The translations under genes were made by a program, and so were the position numbers. This document shows positions 36,875-48,562 of a stretch of 64,000 bases of DNA, in pieces. Location: NCBI GenBank assembly GCA_018873245.2, contig JAEMBT020000004.1, forward strand, positions 5,008,573 to 5,072,572. The letters are read 5' to 3'. This stretch comes from Archegozetes longisetosus (Eukaryota > Arthropoda > Arachnida > Sarcoptiformes > Trhypochthoniidae). The notes under the pieces were generated by a model. It was not told the DNA's origin. It saw only the letters and a program-made list of their open reading frames with translations, and ran no database searches. The stretch's first letter is position 1. Each line of letters opens with the position of its first letter.

Positions 36875-38856
36875 ATGACGATTTTGACTCAAGCTCTTAG
36901 TCAAAAAAAGCTGTCTAAACAAAAGGAACCGTTGGTCACTGACGAAAACAACGCAATTCCAACTGCTCCGAGGGTAATCAATTTTTATCATTATTTCTTA
37001 CTACTACACTCCTTTTTATCATATTTTATATCTCTTTATTTTTTAATTATTACGCTTTGTCTCAACTATTTGTATGATTAATGAACTAACAGTTGTTTGA
37101 CATTACACTCAATAGTCATGAATGAGTTGACCACAAATCGTGTTAACAGAGATTCATCGATAAAGTGTCTTAAGCATTGTCTAAAGCTAGTTGCATTTAT
37201 GTTGAAACGCCTGTGAATCTGAATTTATGTGAATTATGAATTGCTGACTTGTCAGTGAGATTGTGCATGACTTGGGCCCATGTCATACATAATTGTACTT
37301 AATCTGTTGCAATCGGTTTAGAATCAATCAAATAACTTACAATTGTATGATTTTATTTGATCATATCATAATTGATTTATATATGCTGACTAAGCCGCTC
37401 TCTTCTATACTTAGTCATTATTTGAATTGAAAAATGAATAGTATTGAGCGAAAAAAGCTTAAATCTAAGTATTATTGCTACGTGTCATTTCTTTCTAAGA
37501 ACATTGAGATATTGCAAGTATCTCTAGTTGCAATTAAATATTTGATTTATATTATCTTAATCTATTGAAAAGGTTGACATAGAGAACGGGTCAACTTCCT
37601 CGCTGGTCACATTGAGATCTCGAGCCCATCGAGTCAGTAATCTAACAACACTTTGTGTCACCTTGACCGCACTTCTAGTTCTGACTACTGGAATAGTTGG
37701 CGGTGTTTATTTGTACCGACAATTCGCACAATATCGCGTACGTCCTATTATTTAAATATTTATATTATCACATTTCAGAAAACAAAACTCAAAGTTCATA
37801 CTCTATTCACTGAGCGATACAATTACTGTAAATAAACTTCAGTTAATGCCTGACTGATTGAAGGTTTTGGTTATCAATATTCATGTGACTAAAGCAATGA
37901 TTTTGATGAGAAACATTCCGAACTAAATGCCAGTGAAAATAATTTTCTAAAATTCAGTGAATAGGGTGGTGAACTTGTAGCTTGAAATAATAGCTAAAAT
38001 TTTATGATTGCTCTTAAAGCAGTTGCGACACTTCCGTGGCTGGTGCAGCATTCCATATGTCGAGCCATCGAGTCGTTATGAAGAACTACACCAAACTTCA
38101 AGACCTACAAAGCATACATTCGATGCTTTAAAACAGGACAGTATTAATGTTGAAAATATGATCAATGATTTGGCAAAACAAATGCGCGAAGCAATCGATG
38201 AATCCCATACTAATGATAATTCACTGCAAAGTTTCAACAAATTTTTTGATGAAGAATTCGACATTGACCTTGAGTTTGAGCAATACGAACGAATAGAAGT
38301 ACCAGATTTTTCTCATGGAAGAAGAGGACGATTCATTCATGATTTCGCTAAGGTTTGATTGTTCTATTCATTTCAAATAATCAAATACTTTATGTATTGA
38401 TATATAACTGATTTGTTACAGAACAAGACCGGGATCATTGATATAGAAGAAGGTCGGTGTTTCATTTTGCCACTAAATCGATCTCTTGTTTTGCCACCGC
38501 AATCTCTTTATGATTTAATCAATAAGATGCGTTCTGGTTATTATGATATCGATACTGAAATAGTGAGAGATATGTATAGAGTAGTTACACCTCCTATCAC
38601 TGATTTTAAAAATCTTGGATATTATATCGGACGAGAATGTGCTACGTTGCCAACTTATAAACTCGAACGAGTCACATCACCAGGTAATCTATTCTTCAAT
38701 TTTCACAACTCGCTCATCTGATCACTTGGTTTTCTCTTTTTAGTTTATAAGCGAAGTGTGTCTCAGAATGGAAAAGTTGTCTTCTCTGAATTCGCTGGAC
38801 TTAAGATCCATGAGTTTGAAATAGTTAATCTTCACGCGGCGAAAGGGAACAAGTAA
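36875..38856 (+). CDS. ITM2: Integral membrane protein 2 (BRICHOS family)
   Basis: Five exons: 36875-36973, 37573-37737, 38023-38352, 38422-38683, 38744-38856. They total 969 nt (322 residues) with matching phases. ITM2/BRI proteins are type II membrane proteins processed by furin-like proteases in the secretory pathway; the BRICHOS domain chaperones the C-terminal peptide. One transmembrane helix lies at about 56-80. The BRICHOS region has its two conserved cysteines at 211 and 271 and the family motif CFILPLNRSLVLPPQSLYDL. A KR pair at 288-289 sits where BRI2 is cleaved, releasing a C-terminal peptide of about 33 residues. Unlike vertebrate BRI23, that peptide has no cysteine, so it cannot form the usual disulfide loop. 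Paralogue (ITM2A/B/C) is not decided. Confidence 0.92.
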
Positions 38857-39836
38857 ATTAAGAATTTGATAGATTGTTATAAAGTATTCTGCTTTTAGAC
38901 TATTTCTGATTATAGAACTAAAATATGTGTATATTATTTCTCATGTAATCTATTTGTCACCGACAAAAATTGTAATTTACATGAACCAAAGATAGAATAT
39001 TTTTAATGTCAACTTATAGAAGATCCTATAAATGACTTAAACCTATATAAACAGTTTTACCATGAAGTAGCTTCCAATTATTAAGTGATAGCCTATAAAT
39101 TTACTTAATTCCGTATTGCATAAAGAAACGGAACTATTATTAGATTTTATCTACTAGCTATTAATAATTAAGCATTTTGTTGATTGAAAGAGTTAAGCAT
39201 TTTAGTGTATTATTTCCATGTTTTTAAGGTATAAATAACGCGTTTTTAACAATTAATGATTGATATTTTAATTATTGGACATTAAGGGGAGTCATAATAA
39301 ACTTATTGTATTTATTATTAAAAATATTTAACAAATATATGATAAAAGAAGTCTATATAAAGTAAAGTATGGTATGATTTATTAAGCCTATTAACTAACA
39401 TAAATAAGCTCTTACAAAGGCTTGTGTTTTGTTTGTTTCTGTGTCAGTTCTAAGGTTTAATCGACATATCTAAATATTGTAACACTTGAAAAATTTTTAT
39501 TTAGTAAAATAACTCATTTATTATCAAATCTCAGTCTTAATGTCTGTGGTAAGTTCTCCTAAAATTTCTCCTCACTTATGGCTCGCATGTCAGATGATGG
39601 AAGTATTTTAATATCAAAATAATTATTCACTTAAATAATACATTGAATTTGCAGTTAGATTACAAACTTGTGAACAGTACATAAGTTAAATAAGTCAATA
39701 ATCATCATTTGAAATGTCTAGAATGGAAAATAGGTGCTTTTGATAAACTATTAATCTAAAACTTAATGTCTATTCCAAATGGTGTTCATCAACTTTAATT
39801 TGAGACAACAAAACTAAATTGGAAACCGAAATATTC
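38857..39836. other. Convergent spacer between ITM2 and PDCD10
   Basis: About 1 kb between two 3' ends. AATAAA at 39296-39301 could serve ITM2, and TTTATT words near 39497-39516 could serve PDCD10 on the minus strand. No coding exon seen. Confidence 0.5.
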
Positions 39837-41093
39837 TTATTTAGGATCGCACTTGGTTTTAACAGTTCTCTGGATCGCATTTGTTGCATATATTAGTTGG
39901 GCTGCACTCTGGAAAACAGTTTGGGCTCTAAATAGTCAGAAAATATCGGTCAATTAATCGCAATGTCTAGAATGTCACTCATTTATCGTAATAACGATTC
40001 AATGTTTATCAGATAAGTCAATGTAAGTTGACTATTTCGTGGTATTGCTCCAAATCGCGCTCATTAATAATTAGTTTATTTCATTAATTAATTGCGCTAT
40101 CGCTCATTCATTGTTGCGCGGCCTCAACTAAATATCAACGTGAGCGCGTTTGCAACAATACAGCAAAAATACTTTTATCAGTTTGAACAGATACTTACTG
40201 TCCTTCTCTGAAAAATTCTTTCAATGTTTGGCTGAACTTTTTGGAGTCTTTGATAAAATCTCTTTTGCGATTTTCGAGAGCACGTTTGTCAGAGGGAGAT
40301 GTGATGTACAAACTGTTTGATATCTCATTCACACAATCAAGAAGTTTTTTGATGGCGCTCGCAATCTCTCTATCAAATCAAACCAAATTAAATTCAAATC
40401 TAGTCTCAGGTTAACATTATTGGTAGAATTTAAAAATGAATTTACTTAATAGTCTCGAGAAAAGTCTTTCTGTCATTGATTTCGTCGGGTATTCGACTTA
40501 ATATTTTCTTGAGTGAAGTAGTTTTTCGGTTCAAGTCTTGAAATGGCTCTTCAGGTCTCCTACATTTTTGTTCTGATAAAGTAATAGAAAGTTATCTAAT
40601 TGTTAAATAGTTGAATAGATGATAGAAATATTGACTTGGGCAAACCTTCAAATTCAGGTATAGTTGCCTGCAATCTGAGCAATGATTCAGTCATATTAAT
40701 GGTTAGATCTGTTCGCCTCAAAATACAATTGACTATTTCTAACATAAGACCGGGTTCTGTGGCCTCAACCTACCATAAGAAATTGAGATCAATTTGAATA
40801 AAGCTACCGATAATCATAGTAAGGGATTAATACTTTTAAAATAGCGTTTAATAGGGTTTGTGCGGCGATCGGATCACGTCTTTCGATCTGTTGATAAATC
40901 AAAATCAAATCAATTATGATTAGTTAGCTTAAAAATTAGTAAAATATTGTTAAACTATTCAGCTCAGAGTTATGTGAATAATGTTAATCATAACTAAATA
41001 TAATTTGTTAAATACCTTATGAATGATTGGTCTGATAAGTATCGGAAATATTAGATTTGCACAAATGGTTGGCTTCTCGTCACTCATTGTCAT
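39837..41093 (-). CDS. PDCD10: Programmed cell death 10 / CCM3
   Basis: Six small exons in transcript order: 41016-41093, 40834-40887, 40646-40769, 40446-40572, 40199-40369, 39837-39927. They total 645 nt (214 residues; the human protein has 212) and every phase matches. PDCD10/CCM3 dimerises, binds GCKIII kinases and striatin in the STRIPAK complex, and acts in Golgi, cell junction and vascular or tubular morphogenesis. The N-terminal dimerisation helices ([12 protein letters not shown]) are followed by [11 protein letters not shown], then the FAT-homology domain with [31 protein letters not shown] and a final [11 protein letters not shown] helix. None of these exons is long enough to stand out as a long open frame, so the gene is easily missed. 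Confidence 0.93.
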
Positions 41094-43077
41094 TATTGTT
41101 GATATTATTAACTGATCACTACTTTACTAAAAAATAAACATTCAATTGGAATATTGATAGCAAATAGTTGAATATTGAAACTTTAAGTACAGATAATGTT
41201 TTATGACTACTGTTTATGTCTTACATATGGACGTCATTCGCACTATTGACATTTAAAGTATAAGTTGACTCAGAGCAGAGCCAATGCTTCAGCTCACACT
41301 CAACTCAAAATGTAGTGACGCTATATTAAAAGCCACATAGTGTTGAGCTACTATACAATCCTGTTATATAACTTTCATATTCTCATTCATTGATCTCTTC
41401 AGACGGTTTTTTAAGTTTCTAACTTTTGTCGGTCACACAGTTATAAAAAGGTACTTTTTATGGAAAAAGAAAATTCTTAATTGCTACTTTACGTGACATC
41501 AATTTTTAACTTAATTATAGTAATGGGCTGAACGCTAATTTAAATAGTTATTATTTACTTTTCTAAATTTTCAATCCAAATATTTCAGGTTATCTCTGAT
41601 TTTGAATTTCATAGTAATTTCAGTTTTCCATCAGATCATTGAGAATTAGCTTGAAATTGGAGATTAGATAAAGAAACTTGATTATTTATCTAATTGGTTT
41701 ATATTCTATTTATGAAAACTTAATTTTATATGCAGTTAGCATATTTAATTAGAATGCATTTAGCTATCAAACATCAATATCGAAAAATTTCGCTTCAATT
41801 CTAATGTTTTTACTCAAACATTGACTCTAAAAATCTTAAGCCTTTGACTTTTCTGCCTCTGATTTGTAAGTTGTCTTAACTTAAAGACAAATGCTAATTT
41901 CAAAATTGGCTAGATTGCTATAATTTCATTTAATATTAATAATGAGATTATTTTCGGAAATTCAGAAAACGGGCGAAAGAAAATAAGTTCAAATTAATTA
42001 TTTGTTTTATCTTTATATTCTCACGTGAACTTAAATCACATAATTAGCTTATCAAACATTGTCAAATAAAACTTTTGTTACTCTATAGAACGATATGAAT
42101 TTCATTTGAAACTAAACTTCTAATTCCAAACTAATATCAAAAATTTGGCAAAATTTTTCTTTCATTCAGTTTTCGTTGAGTGCTGTTTTGAGACTCCAAA
42201 ATTTTCACAAGTCATTCAAATTCCTGTACAATGAAGGAGTTGAGTTGACCTAAATTGTGGTAAAGTTTTAGCAAACAAAAGCAAAATTGTTGTAGGGCCT
42301 TAGTCGTCATCGCTTGTCTATAACCTTTAAAGTTAATGGTTTTATAGTATGAAATAAAATGATTAATCTTTAAATGATTTCCAAGTTGTCAATTATCAAA
42401 GAATAACTGCTCAGATCACACATTTTCCGATAGAAGAGCTTCGATAAGCAATGTTTCGTCAGCATTCTTGAAATTTTTCTTCTATTACTCACAAAACTCG
42501 CAAAACATACAAATGTTTCAAAAAAATGGACTGAAATTCATGAACTATTAATCTCACTACGTTAGAAGTGTAGCATGAAATATATGAATCTTTCAACTTG
42601 ATTAACATACAATGAGTTCTTTGTTTAATAAACTTTATACACACGAAATTAAGCAATCATCGCTAACTCCAAGTAATCGATACTTAATTTGAAAAACAAT
42701 GTTTAAGAGAACGAAACGAATTATTTACGATTCTTATCATTTTAGATCTAACGAATAGATCCAAAATGATAGCTCTCAAGTGATATTAATTACGGATTCG
42801 TGACACATTTTATGTTCTGTATGGGAACGAATACTTCATCAAATTCTAAGCTATCAAAAGATATGTAATCTTTGTTCGTTATCAACTTGTACTGGCAGAC
42901 TTAATCTAATAAAATGATTCAATCATAGAGTGTAGCCCATAGTCATAGAAATATTCAGACGCTAATTATCATAAATTGAATGAAGTCTTAAAATTAGTCA
43001 GACAATAGCAATTGAAAAATAAATGTTTAAAAATAACTTGAATTTCAAAAATTACATATTCTTTATTAAACGAAAGA
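41094..43077. other. Intergenic region between PDCD10 and RpS19
   Basis: About 2 kb, AT-rich, with no coding exon supported. It includes the upstream region of PDCD10 and the 3' flank of RpS19, whose minus-strand AATAAA (TTTATT on +) is at 43062-43067. Confidence 0.55.
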
Positions 43078-43772
43078 TTACAAATTGGCGGCTGCGGCAG
43101 CTTCTGCTAATTGTCTGGCTTTAGTGGCAGTTCTCAATTGTGCAGCTATTCTGTCCAAATCTCTAACTCCTTGACTTGTTAGTCTTCGTCCACCACTATT
43201 CGCATCCTTTTCTACCCATTTCACACCTAAAATTATCATAGTCATTTTAATACTCATAATAAAATTAGCGAAATCAGGGTGCGAAACCTTCTAAAGCCTG
43301 AAGTGCTTTTCTGGCAATACTCGCGCTTCCGCGACAATAATGTGACGGTCGAACGCCTTTGCGATGTCTTCCGCCGTATATTTTGGTTAGAGCACCAACG
43401 CCTGAAATTTGAAACAAAAACTCATTTAAATGGATTATATTTAACAGGTAAAGATAACATAAGAGGAATATATGTATGACAGACTGACCAACAGGTGATC
43501 TCAAGTACAAATGTCTAGCAACAGAAGCGGCTCTAATGTAGTACCAATCTTCATCAAATGGTGCCAACTCTTTGAATAGACCGGTCTTCACCAGATCAAC
43601 CCATTCTGGAACTTTCAATTTTCCCGATCTTTTAATTAAATTCAAAATATTAATCGTCAATTTATCTGAATATTTCAAATGAATACTACTTTTTGAGAAA
43701 TGCGGCCAATGCTTTGACAAATTCTGACTGATCCACGTCTTTAACTCCAACTGATCTGACGTTTGAGTTCAT
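43078..43772 (-). CDS. RpS19: 40S ribosomal protein S19
   Basis: Four exons in transcript order: 43690-43772, 43489-43628, 43288-43401, 43078-43226. They total 486 nt (161 residues) with correct phases. S19 is a component of the small-subunit head, needed for 18S rRNA maturation. The sequence shows [60 protein letters not shown] and [10 protein letters not shown], all family-typical. An Ala-rich tail (EAAAAANL) makes it about 16 residues longer than the human protein. A read-through open frame around intron 1 gives a false N-terminus; the ATG at 43772 is correct. A poly(A) signal follows the stop by only 10 bases. A 5' UTR intron is likely (donor GTAAGT about 43837). Confidence 0.95.
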
Positions 43773-43902
43773 TTTCTTATAGCTTTTGGTATAAATCAAT
43801 TAATTATCTATTAAAATACCGATTAATTAGACTTACGTTTAATTTAATGATGAAAATAAACAATTATTATATCCTGAAGACATGCAAACACTCCGTTCGC
43901 AC

Positions 43903-43914
43903 AGGAAAAGGAAG
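43903..43914 (-). promoter_or_regulatory. 5'TOP-like pyrimidine tract of RpS19
   Basis: On the minus strand the sequence reads CTTCCTTTTCCT, about 130 bp upstream of the RpS19 ATG and upstream of a candidate 5' UTR intron. Terminal oligopyrimidine tracts at transcription starts are the hallmark of ribosomal protein mRNAs and place their translation under growth control. The exact start site is inferred. Confidence 0.5.
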
Positions 43915-45882
43915 TCTTCCATACGTGTGATCGAACATAAATGACGTGCAAATTATTTTTTGTCCTTTTGTGTCAAACTATTTAACAAATTAATCAAAAT
44001 TTAAATTCTAATAGATTTTATTTTGAAGGTTTGTTGAAAATTCAATTAAAACTTTGGAGAAATTTTAAGTTTTAATCATAAGTTTTTTGAGTGTTGGATA
44101 TTCTTTAAATCAAGAAACTAATTGTATTAAAGGTCATGTTCTTAAACGGAATCAATTTATGTGAGCAGAAATGAGAGCCAAATTCAAAATTGTTAAACTA
44201 ACATTCAATCTGAAAATCTAAAAACTAAAACCAATCGATTAACTTAATTAGAATCGCGTCATTTTAAATCCAATCCATGGATATAATGATCAGTAATTTT
44301 CTGAAAATTTAGGAATAAAATAATGAATTTATATTATGTTAATTTGTCGATGTTTCATTTTTAAGAATCGCTTTCGTAACACAAGTGAAAGATCAAATTA
44401 TTAGATGGCACTTTAAATTGCCTTAATTATAATTATTTTAGAGTTTAACTCAGCTATCTATCTCTTACCAAGATTCCCACTCTTTTAAGCAATAATTCAC
44501 AAGACATTAACTATTCTAATTTTCAAGTTTTTGATGATTTGAAAACATATGTAAATTAATTATAATTGCAATCTAAAAGTTTAAACTATTGGTTAAAACT
44601 TAGAACCTTTATTATACGGTTTCCTTGTTTGATAATTAAAGTGGCGACTTTGATCAACTTAAAATACGTTTGTAGATCTAGAGACATGAAATAAAAACAA
44701 GTCAAATGTGAGCTAAAGATGTCTATTTTTCGACAAATTGACAAAAGTATCATGATTTCGTAGCAAGCTTAAGTTTACATGAGTAAAGGACACATGATTG
44801 AGATTATTTTGGAGTAAATGCGTACAACTTGAGCGAAAAAAAGTATTTATACTGTAGAAAATTTGTTTCAACGTGACAACTTGTTACGGGCACGTAATGG
44901 AACGGAATAGTGACTTTTCGTTAGCTACTAGATCGATATCTAATTTAACGTTTTCACTCCCGTTTAATATACGTACAATATCTCTGATTGTAGAATAACC
45001 AGGATTCTCGTTTAACTCGTTTTTAAGTATTTTATGCACAATTTTTCTCGAATTTCCTATATTTCACACATAAAAAATTTCACAAAAATATGAGCTAAAG
45101 AGTGAAATCTAAGCTATAATGTGGAATATGTGGGAGCCGAATGACTTATTTTTATGATTCGGACTCATTTAACTCCCAGCTCGATATTGAACTTAATTAA
45201 AAGTACTAATTTTTACCAAAGTTGGAACCTTATTGATAATGTTCGGAAATTAAGTCAATCATCTTAAGTAATTTTTATTTGAGTTACAATATGATTTGAG
45301 AATTAATCATAAGATTAGTTGTAATTTTGTGATAAACTTAACAAAAGATAAGTTTAGTGAATATAATCTCAATCCATATAACAATTTAATGGTAGCTACA
45401 TTTGTATTCAATATATTTAATGTTAGTTCAATAAAATTTAATTTAAATTACTTCAATATTTAATACAAAAGGTTAGATAAATAAAGGATAAATAAATGAA
45501 TTTTGTCAAATATATCGAAAATTAATTGTAAAGGTGGATTAAACACAATTGGGGTAGATCCTGTTATCAAGGATTTACTGCTAAGCTCATCATTTTTGTA
45601 GATTTGGATTGGAATGTGTTTGAAACGGAGTTTGCTATTAATAATATAAAAACGATCAAAAGTGGGCGTAGTTGAGAAGAAAGTGAGTTCTCCTTTTGAC
45701 CAATAGTATTTTAACACGACTTTCAATGACTTTTGCAATGCTAGTACTATCTATTTGATGCATTTCAGTAGTATTAAAACTAGTTCGTATTTAATTTTGA
45801 TTAAATACTGTTCAAACTTTTAAACAGTTATGTGTTCTTGAAATAAGTTGAAGTAATTGTTTAGAATTAATATAATTAGCAA
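43915..45882. other. Divergent intergenic region, RpS19 / DNAJC3
   Basis: About 2 kb with no supported exon. A minus-strand open stretch at 45460-45738 begins at TTG and has no recognisable domain. The outer parts must contain the promoters of RpS19 and DNAJC3. Confidence 0.5.
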
Positions 45883-48089
45883 ATGGATTTAATGGACAGT
45901 TACTTGAACGTTTATTCAGTGTACTCGTCATTAAAATTTCTACTTCTTATCAGTTACGCGTTCGATGGTAAGTAACCGTCAAAAGGATTTGATTAAAAAA
46001 AATAACGAATCTATCATTTCATGAAAGCTTGTCTGACAATAAGTAACGATGAGATCGAGAATCACTTAGAAATGGGTCGTCTGATGTTGTCTCGCGGTCA
46101 ATACAGTGACGCTCTATCTCACTATCACATGGCCGTCGGTATGTCAAAACTTAATACTTTCAGATGTCACATGATTAATTTGATTCTAATTGACTTGAGT
46201 AGAAGCTGATCCGAGTAACTACTTGACATATTTCAAGCGCGCAACTGTTTATCTGGCGTTAGGTAAACACAAGGCAGCTCTTGATGACTTGAACGAAGTC
46301 ATTATTCTGAAGCCCGACTTCTTGGCCGCTAGGCTTCAAAGAGGATCAACTCTTCTAAAACAAGGACGACTAGACGAGGCACACATTGACTTTGAGTGGG
46401 TTCTACGTTTAGATCCACATAATGAAGAAGCAATTCACTCGTATTCACTGATCGAGCCTCTAAAACATGACATACAAACAGCATATTTACTGATAGATGA
46501 GTCTAACTGGGCCGATGCGGTTGAAATTTTGACACGACTCTTACACGAACTTCCGTGGGATTGTAAATTGAGAGAAATGAGATCTAATGCTTATGAAAAA
46601 ATGGGTGATATTGTTAATGCAATCAGCGATTTAAGAGCAACTACGAAAATGCGTTCTGATAATACTGAGGGGTTTCTCAAGTTAAGTAAATTACATTACG
46701 ATCTTGGAGAAGCTGAAGAATCACTTAATACTATTAGAGAATGTTTAAAGTTAGACCCAGACCACAAGCTTTGCTTTAATCACTATAAAAAAGTTAAAAA
46801 GTTGGCCTCAAATATTAAAGCTATGAATGATTTTGCTCAAGAAAGTCAACATGACGAGTGTGTTAGTAAAGCAAAATCTGCTCTTAAGATAGAATCAGAT
46901 GCACTGAATATGGTTTATGTGATCAAATCTAAGATGTGTCATTGTCTGGCTCAAGTAAGTCTAATTGTTTAAACCTGAACTTAAGAACAAGTTTCTGATA
47001 GAATTCAATCCAATTTTCGATAGGGCGGAGATGCGAGTGAAGCCATAAGAGTTTGCTCAGAAGCTCTTAGGATCAATCCTGAAGATGTGAACGTATTGTG
47101 TGACAGAGCAGATGCTTATGTGAATAATGAAAACTATGACGAAGGTTTGTCTCAATATAGAAATATCTTTTATATCATCAGTCTCAAGACAATAATAGTG
47201 ATATCACGAGTTATTACTAGTATTTTCATTTAATAGTCAAACACTACTATTGAATTCTAAAGTACAACTTAAATAATAGACTAGACATGCAAAACATCAT
47301 TTCACTAATGTTTTGTTCCGTTACAGTTGGGCTAGAATTTGAAATACTCAGCATTAGCAGAGTTTGATCAATTTTTTCGTTCATTTTACTTGAGTATTTT
47401 TTTCCGTAAACTTGACATTTTAGAAATAATTTAATCATAGTTATCCTGTTATACTTGTTATACGCACAAAGTTGAATAATTTAAGGAAATATTCAACTTT
47501 CATTTTGAATCTTGATTTTAATGGGATTTTTACAGTGTTTGAAAGTTTACTTTGCCTTGAGAACTGGTTTTGCAGTTTTGATTGAATATATCACAAATAT
47601 GATTATACTCAATGAATATAAGATTTGTGTGAGTTATCAGCAAATAATTAAAATCTTATAATTACAGCACTCCACGATTACCAAAGAGCGTCACAAATAG
47701 ATGAAAGTTTGAGTCGAGCGAAAGAAGGCTCACAGCGAGTGCAAAAGTTGATAAGACAAGGCAAAAGAAGAGATTATTATAAAATATTAGGAGTCCCGAG
47801 AAACGCAAATAAGCGCCAAATCCTAAAAGCATATCGAAAGTTGGCCCTACAGTGGCATCCGGACCTGTTTCAAGGAGATGAGAAGAAAGCAGCAGAAAAG
47901 AAATTCATTGATATTGCATCAGCCAAAGAAGTTCTGACCGATCCAGAAAAGCGACAAAAGTTTGACAACGGAGAAGATCCGTTAGATCCGGAACAACAGG
48001 CTAACCAAGGATTCAATCCTTTCGCGCAAGGCTTTAATCCATTTGGTGGGCAAAGTGGTGGCTATTCCTTTAGGTTCACATTCAGTTAG
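45883..48089 (+). CDS. DNAJC3: DnaJ homologue C3, ER co-chaperone p58IPK
   Basis: Five exons: 45883-45967, 46028-46138, 46203-46954, 47024-47144, 47668-48089. They total 1,491 nt (496 residues; human about 504) with phases in agreement. DNAJC3 is an ER-lumen co-chaperone: tetratricopeptide repeats bind unfolded substrate and the J domain hands it to BiP. A hydrophobic leader occupies about residues 18-28. TPR units run through residues 35-380 (for example HLEMGRLMLSRGQYSDAL, YFKRATVYLALGKHKAAL). The C-terminal J domain contains the catalytic H420-P421-D422 and begins RDYYKILGVPRNA. The tail is Gly/Phe-rich (GFNPFGGQ), as in orthologues, without KDEL. AATAAA is at 48286-48291. The metalloproteinase gene follows on the same strand after 473 bp. 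Confidence 0.95.
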
Positions 48090-48562
48090 TCTTTTTAATT
48101 TATTTATATCTTTCATGTAAACAGTTTAAATACAGTTCCAATGCAAGCTGTAGTCAATGTATGGGTCAATATTCTAGTGCCTAAAATGTATCATAAATTG
48201 TATCATATTGTACATAAACCTTAAATGATATTGTTAATTATAGGCTCATTACTAAAAAAGTTCAACACATTGTTATTTCTAATTTAATAAAAGCCAACAC
48301 TTTTCCGTGAAATTGTACGTTTTCATAGTTTTTACAAACCGAAAACTGATAAATTATTGGTACGAGTAAGTGTTAAACGAAGTGATGATTCGAAAAGTAT
48401 TCTGATAAATTCGATAGTAGGAGGGATTTCAAATATTTAAAAGGATGTACTCTTCCTATAGGAAGCAAACTCCGGTTCGTGACTTTTAAATTTCTAAACC
48501 ACTAATTCATTTAGCCATAGATTTATCATTTGGTAAGACCGAATTCTATCTTGTCTGGAAAA
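48090..48562. other. Spacer between DNAJC3 and metalloproteinase
   Basis: Contains the DNAJC3 3' UTR with poly(A) signal AATAAA (48286-48291) and then the promoter region of the metalloproteinase. No other feature seen. Confidence 0.55.

Noticed and set aside
45460..45738. 92-codon minus-strand open stretch
   Set aside because: Starts at TTG, has no domain I recognise and no splice-phase partner.
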